From Silene noctiflora (Eukaryota; Streptophyta; Magnoliopsida; Caryophyllales; Caryophyllaceae): DNA of 21,621 bases. A program made the position numbers and the translations under genes. The stretch lies in the NCBI GenBank assembly GCA_009801015.1, contig VHZZ01011621.1:8115-29735 (forward strand). Direction: 5' to 3'. Below, one piece after another: positions 19,531 through 21,621 of this stretch (positions are counted from its first letter, which is position 1; each line of letters opens with the position of its first letter). Below the pieces are notes generated by a model. The model had not been told where the DNA came from. It was given only the letters and a program-made list of their open reading frames with translations, and searched no databases.

Positions 19531-19665
19531 TTTATGCGAATAACTTCGCATTAATGATGAATCTATGTAATGAGATGAAGATTTATGTGTTGATGAACTA
19601 TCTTTTTTGAATAATTTCCATTTCTTTTCGGATGTCGAGTAGAAATCTGTATCTTCATAGGCCAT
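19192..19665 (-). CDS. ROTUNDIFOLIA4/DEVIL (RTFL/DVL) family peptide with polyasparagine tract
   Basis: Single exon, 157 aa, start MAYEDTDFYS at 19665 in a good plant context (CCATGGCC). The C-terminal 27 residues (131-157, from AKEQKARFYIMKRCVSMLVS) match the RTF/DVL domain, with the invariant ARFYI-KRC and the W-K/D-H near the end. RTFL/DVL peptides associate with the plasma membrane and restrain cell proliferation along organ axes when overexpressed; function here is by homology. The N-terminal region is basic and Ser-rich, with five RSxS-K style units (RSYSHK, RSFSQK, RSSSLK, RSNSTK, RSFSKK). Between the first and second is a run of 22 Asn encoded by 21 AAT codons and one AAC (19465-19530). 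RTFL5-like members also have long Ser/Lys-rich N-termini, but the Asn tract is unusual. Confidence 0.88.
19468..19530. repeat. (ATT)21 microsatellite inside the RTFL coding region
   Basis: Twenty-one uninterrupted ATT units read as AAT (Asn) codons on the minus strand. Pure trinucleotide runs of this length are highly mutable, so Asn number is expected to vary between individuals without changing frame. Confidence 0.97.
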
Positions 19666-19968
19666 GGATGGCCAAAATAATAGAGGTAAATAAAGAGAAA
19701 GAACTAATAAATAGAAGAGAAGATAGTTTTGAGAGGTTTATTTGCTTGGAATTTGTCAAAATTGTTTGATTTTTTGGGGATTTTAAGGTGATTTATATAG
19801 GAGTTAAGGATTAAAAGTTGATAGGGAAGTTTGTGTTGTCTAGGTCATATATATGCCCCATGAATGAGACTTTAAGTGGTGAAATGTTTTTGAGTAAAAA
19901 TTTAGATTTGTAATTGCTTTTATAGTAATATATTAAATCTATTTACTCGATAGTTAAATCAGTTTAAG
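19666..19968. other. RTFL upstream region
   Basis: This holds the probable RTFL leader (A/G-rich on the plus strand, 19666-19765) and its TATA box at 19791-19800. Nothing else is recognised up to the MITE-like repeat at 19969. Confidence 0.45.
19791..19800 (-). promoter_or_regulatory. TATA box of the RTFL gene
   Basis: On the minus strand the sequence reads CTATATAAAT, a close match to the plant TATA consensus, about 126 bp upstream of the ATG. That spacing allows a leader of roughly 90-100 nt. Confidence 0.55.
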
Positions 19969-20281
19969 GCTATGTTTGGTAAAACTAACTGAAAAGGAAG
20001 CTGAAATCTGAAAATGTAACTGAAACCTAAAAAGGTAACTGATAAAGTAGCTGAAAATTAGGAGCTGATAAGATAACTGATTATCTAAAAAGGTGTTTGA
20101 CAAACTAACTGAAAAGGTAGCTGATTTTGGTAAAATAACGTAAAAGGGTATGATAATTATTCAATATTATAAATTAAAAGGGTAAAAGATGGAAAATATC
20201 TCATTTCAGGTACCTTATTTCTCATATGCTACCTGAGGTAGCATTTCATTTCAGGTAACAAATAAACTACTTACCAAACAC
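19969..20281. mobile_element. MITE-like element with TTTGGTAA ends
   Basis: The left end GCTATGTTTGGTAAAACTAA and the inverted right end GTGTTTGGTAAGTAG share ATGTTTGGTAA/GTGTTTGGTAA. A second version of the left terminus (GTGTTTGACAAACTAACTGA) occurs inside near 20092, and AGCTGA-type units recur. A perfect 19-bp palindrome, ATGCTACCT-G-AGGTAGCAT, lies at 20226-20244. No target duplication is clear, so superfamily (hAT suspected) and ends are uncertain. Confidence 0.45.
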
Positions 20282-20335
20282 TTGAAAAAAAATTTAGGTA
20301 GTTGGAATTTTGGTCATAAATGATGGGTGAAAATG

Positions 20336-20345
<10 letters not shown>

Positions 20346-20367
<22 letters not shown>

Positions 20368-20508
20368 TTTTTTAGTGTTGACCAGGAGTATCCCCTACCG
20401 ACAGCTGGGGCAATCTCCTCCTTTTCATTCGCAAGAGTCAGGAATCGAACCTCTGACCACTTGTTTAAGAGATGAGAGTCCTTACCACTCACATCAGCCA
20501 ACTTTGGT
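20346..20508 (-). mobile_element. tRNA-derived SINE with near-perfect target duplication
   Basis: On the minus strand the unit starts near 20508. It has a pol III B-box-like GGTTCGATTCC and an A-box-like TTGGCTGATGTGAGTGGTAA, and ends in a TAAAAAAA plus (TA)n tail. Flanks AATGTACCCTATAT (20332-20345) and AATGTCCCCTATAT (20509-20522) agree at 13 of 14 positions, as expected from target-primed insertion. The B-box could suggest a tRNA gene, but cloverleaf stems are absent and the tail and duplication favour a SINE. Confidence 0.7.
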
Positions 20509-20522
20509 AATGTCCCCTATAT

Positions 20523-21112
20523 TATATGGTAAAATATAAGCCTTAAAGTTCAACTAAAATAACCTATGAATTTTGGGAGCCTTATACAAGTTACTTTTTG
20601 CAAATTGAAAGGAGGTACCCTTTTTTTGGCAATATTTTATTTCAGATGGACTGTTTCCGTTAAAATTAATATGAGCTAAATGTGACCATTTTACGATAAA
20701 ATGTAAATATTTTTTTTGATAAAATGTTAACATCACTTTGTTATAATATTTTATCTACAAATGATTATTTTCTTGTAAAAAAATGTTGACATTTTCTAAT
20801 TTTAAGGTATCAAAGTCTTAAGAGAGACTTTTTTTTTTTTTTTTTTTAAGGTAAAATTAGATGATTATTATTGTAGGTTATAATAATGTAGATTACTGTT
20901 GGCCAACAGTTGGAATGGCCCCGTCAGCACATGTCCACACTGTTTTGACTAAGTGCGAAAAAAGTTAGAAAAATGTGACGTGGTTGGATTCTATAGGTAG
21001 TTGTGCATAAGAAACATGTTTAAAAACTGTTTGTTTTGGGTATTAATTACAGACTTATGGTCCAATCTTATACTTTGACTTCTTCTTTAATTTCATCACC
21101 CACTTTACAAAT
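20523..21112. other. Gene-free AT-rich interval
   Basis: No gene is supported. It contains poly-T runs (near 20710 and 20830-20848) and a perfect 16-bp palindrome, ACTGTTGGCCAACAGT, at 20895-20910. Nothing else is recognised. Confidence 0.5.
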
Positions 21113-21121
21113 TAGAATCAT

Positions 21122-21310
21122 CAGCAAGTCTTGCTTGTGACGGGTTGGATTCGAGAAACGGATAATGCCACTCACAAAACGAATAGGGAGGACAAGGTGG
21201 GGGCACCCCCATGTGCTTCCCTCTCGCCTCTACTTGGGCATTTTGTGAGACAAAATGGTATCCGTCACAAGCTTGTGACGGATACCTTCCGTCACAAATG
21301 AGAATTTGTG
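21122..21310. mobile_element. Mutator-type MITE with 9-bp duplication and internal 30-bp palindrome
   Basis: TAGAATCAT at 21113-21121 is repeated exactly at 21311-21319. The 189-bp segment has related inverted ends: left CAGCAAGTCTTGCTTGTGAC, right (reverse complement) CACAAATTCTCATTTGTGAC, both running into GG. Inside, 21257-21286 is a perfect palindrome made of GGTATCCGTCACAAG and its complement. The TTGTGACGG motif occurs four times in two orientations. A 9-bp duplication indicates the Mutator superfamily. It is non-coding; a minus-strand open frame across it is not a gene. Confidence 0.75.
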
Positions 21311-21319
21311 TAGAATCAT

Positions 21320-21621
21320 TCATTCCATAATTATAATCCCCTCCTTAATCCTATAAATTAATCATCATTACTTTCATTATTTACTCTTTGATCTACCAAG
21401 ATCCACCATGATCATCATCTTTTCTTGTGTTTGCAAGTCACGAAACTTAACTGAACTGAGTGGAGTTAGACTAAGCCTATATATAGCTGAAATAAGAGTT
21501 AAGCTAAATCGAAATAGTAAGTCTTACTTATAACCGTTATAAGTTATAACGAAGGGATGAAAAGCACCATCACCCTCAGAAAAAGTGTTGGTTTAGATGG
21601 ATTTATACCTCCGTTGTAAAT
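21320..21621. other. Right-edge stretch without visible gene
   Basis: The DNA is AT-rich with several TATA-like strings (TATATATAGC near 21479) and an inverted TAACCGTTATAAGTTATAAC patch near 21531-21550. It may be upstream sequence of a gene beyond the window, but nothing coding is seen. Confidence 0.3.

Noticed and set aside
19304-19543. Plus-strand open frame ending in a polyleucine run
   Set aside because: It is the antisense shadow of the RTFL gene; the Leu run is the reverse reading of the AAT microsatellite.
20400-20508. A possible tRNA gene because of GGTTCGATTCC
   Set aside because: No cloverleaf stems are evident, and a tail plus target duplication shows a tRNA-derived SINE.
21105-21323. 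Minus-strand 72-aa open frame
   Set aside because: It spans the Mutator-type MITE and its target duplications; composition follows the repeat.

Overview
This window looks like nuclear DNA of a flowering plant, most likely a core eudicot. The genes are split by GT-AG introns, the intergenic DNA is AT-rich, and all four recognisable genes belong to plant families. The repeat style (CARTGGYGGAGC termini, GAGCTCG-rich elements, degenerate TTCAGTT tracts) made me think of Caryophyllales. That placement comes from memory of repeat style and is weak. Two unresolved bases (N) lie at 12756 and 14165.

Layout. (1) 1-328, minus strand: an acidic reading frame of unknown nature that runs off the left edge. 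(2) About 690-4307, plus strand: an SDIR1-type RING-H2 E3 ubiquitin ligase with eight coding exons (272 aa) and a probable 1.2-kb leader intron loaded with small transposons. (3) 5515-6903, plus strand: a two-exon ZIP2-like metal transporter (342 aa). (4) 6904-9973: gene-free and rich in transposons, including two hAT-type MITEs with perfect 8-bp target duplications. (5) 9974-13548, plus strand: a six-exon laccase (574 aa). Its last exon, which carries the type-1 copper ligands, lies beyond an 821-bp fold-back Mutator-like element inserted in the last intron. (6) 13549-19191: gene-free, with several MITEs including a PIF/Harbinger-like one with TAA duplications. (7) 19192-19665, minus strand: a single-exon ROTUNDIFOLIA4/DEVIL (RTFL/DVL) peptide gene with a 22-Asn tract. 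(8) 19666-21621: a hAT-like MITE, a tRNA-derived SINE with a near-perfect duplication, and a Mutator-type MITE containing a perfect 30-bp palindrome.

The four genes do not form a pathway or cluster. They cover ABA/stress-linked ubiquitination, zinc or manganese transport, apoplastic phenolic oxidation, and organ-shape peptide signalling. The striking feature of the window is its density of short, non-autonomous DNA transposons, many with ends and target duplications still readable by eye. One of them converts the last laccase intron into a long potential RNA hairpin. I found no wholly new biological system. The strongest items for follow-up are the fold-back element in the laccase intron, the polyasparagine RTFL gene, and the unusual C-terminal tail of the SDIR1-like ligase. 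Exon joints were placed by reading frame, GT-AG signals and remembered family alignments; no transcript data were available.
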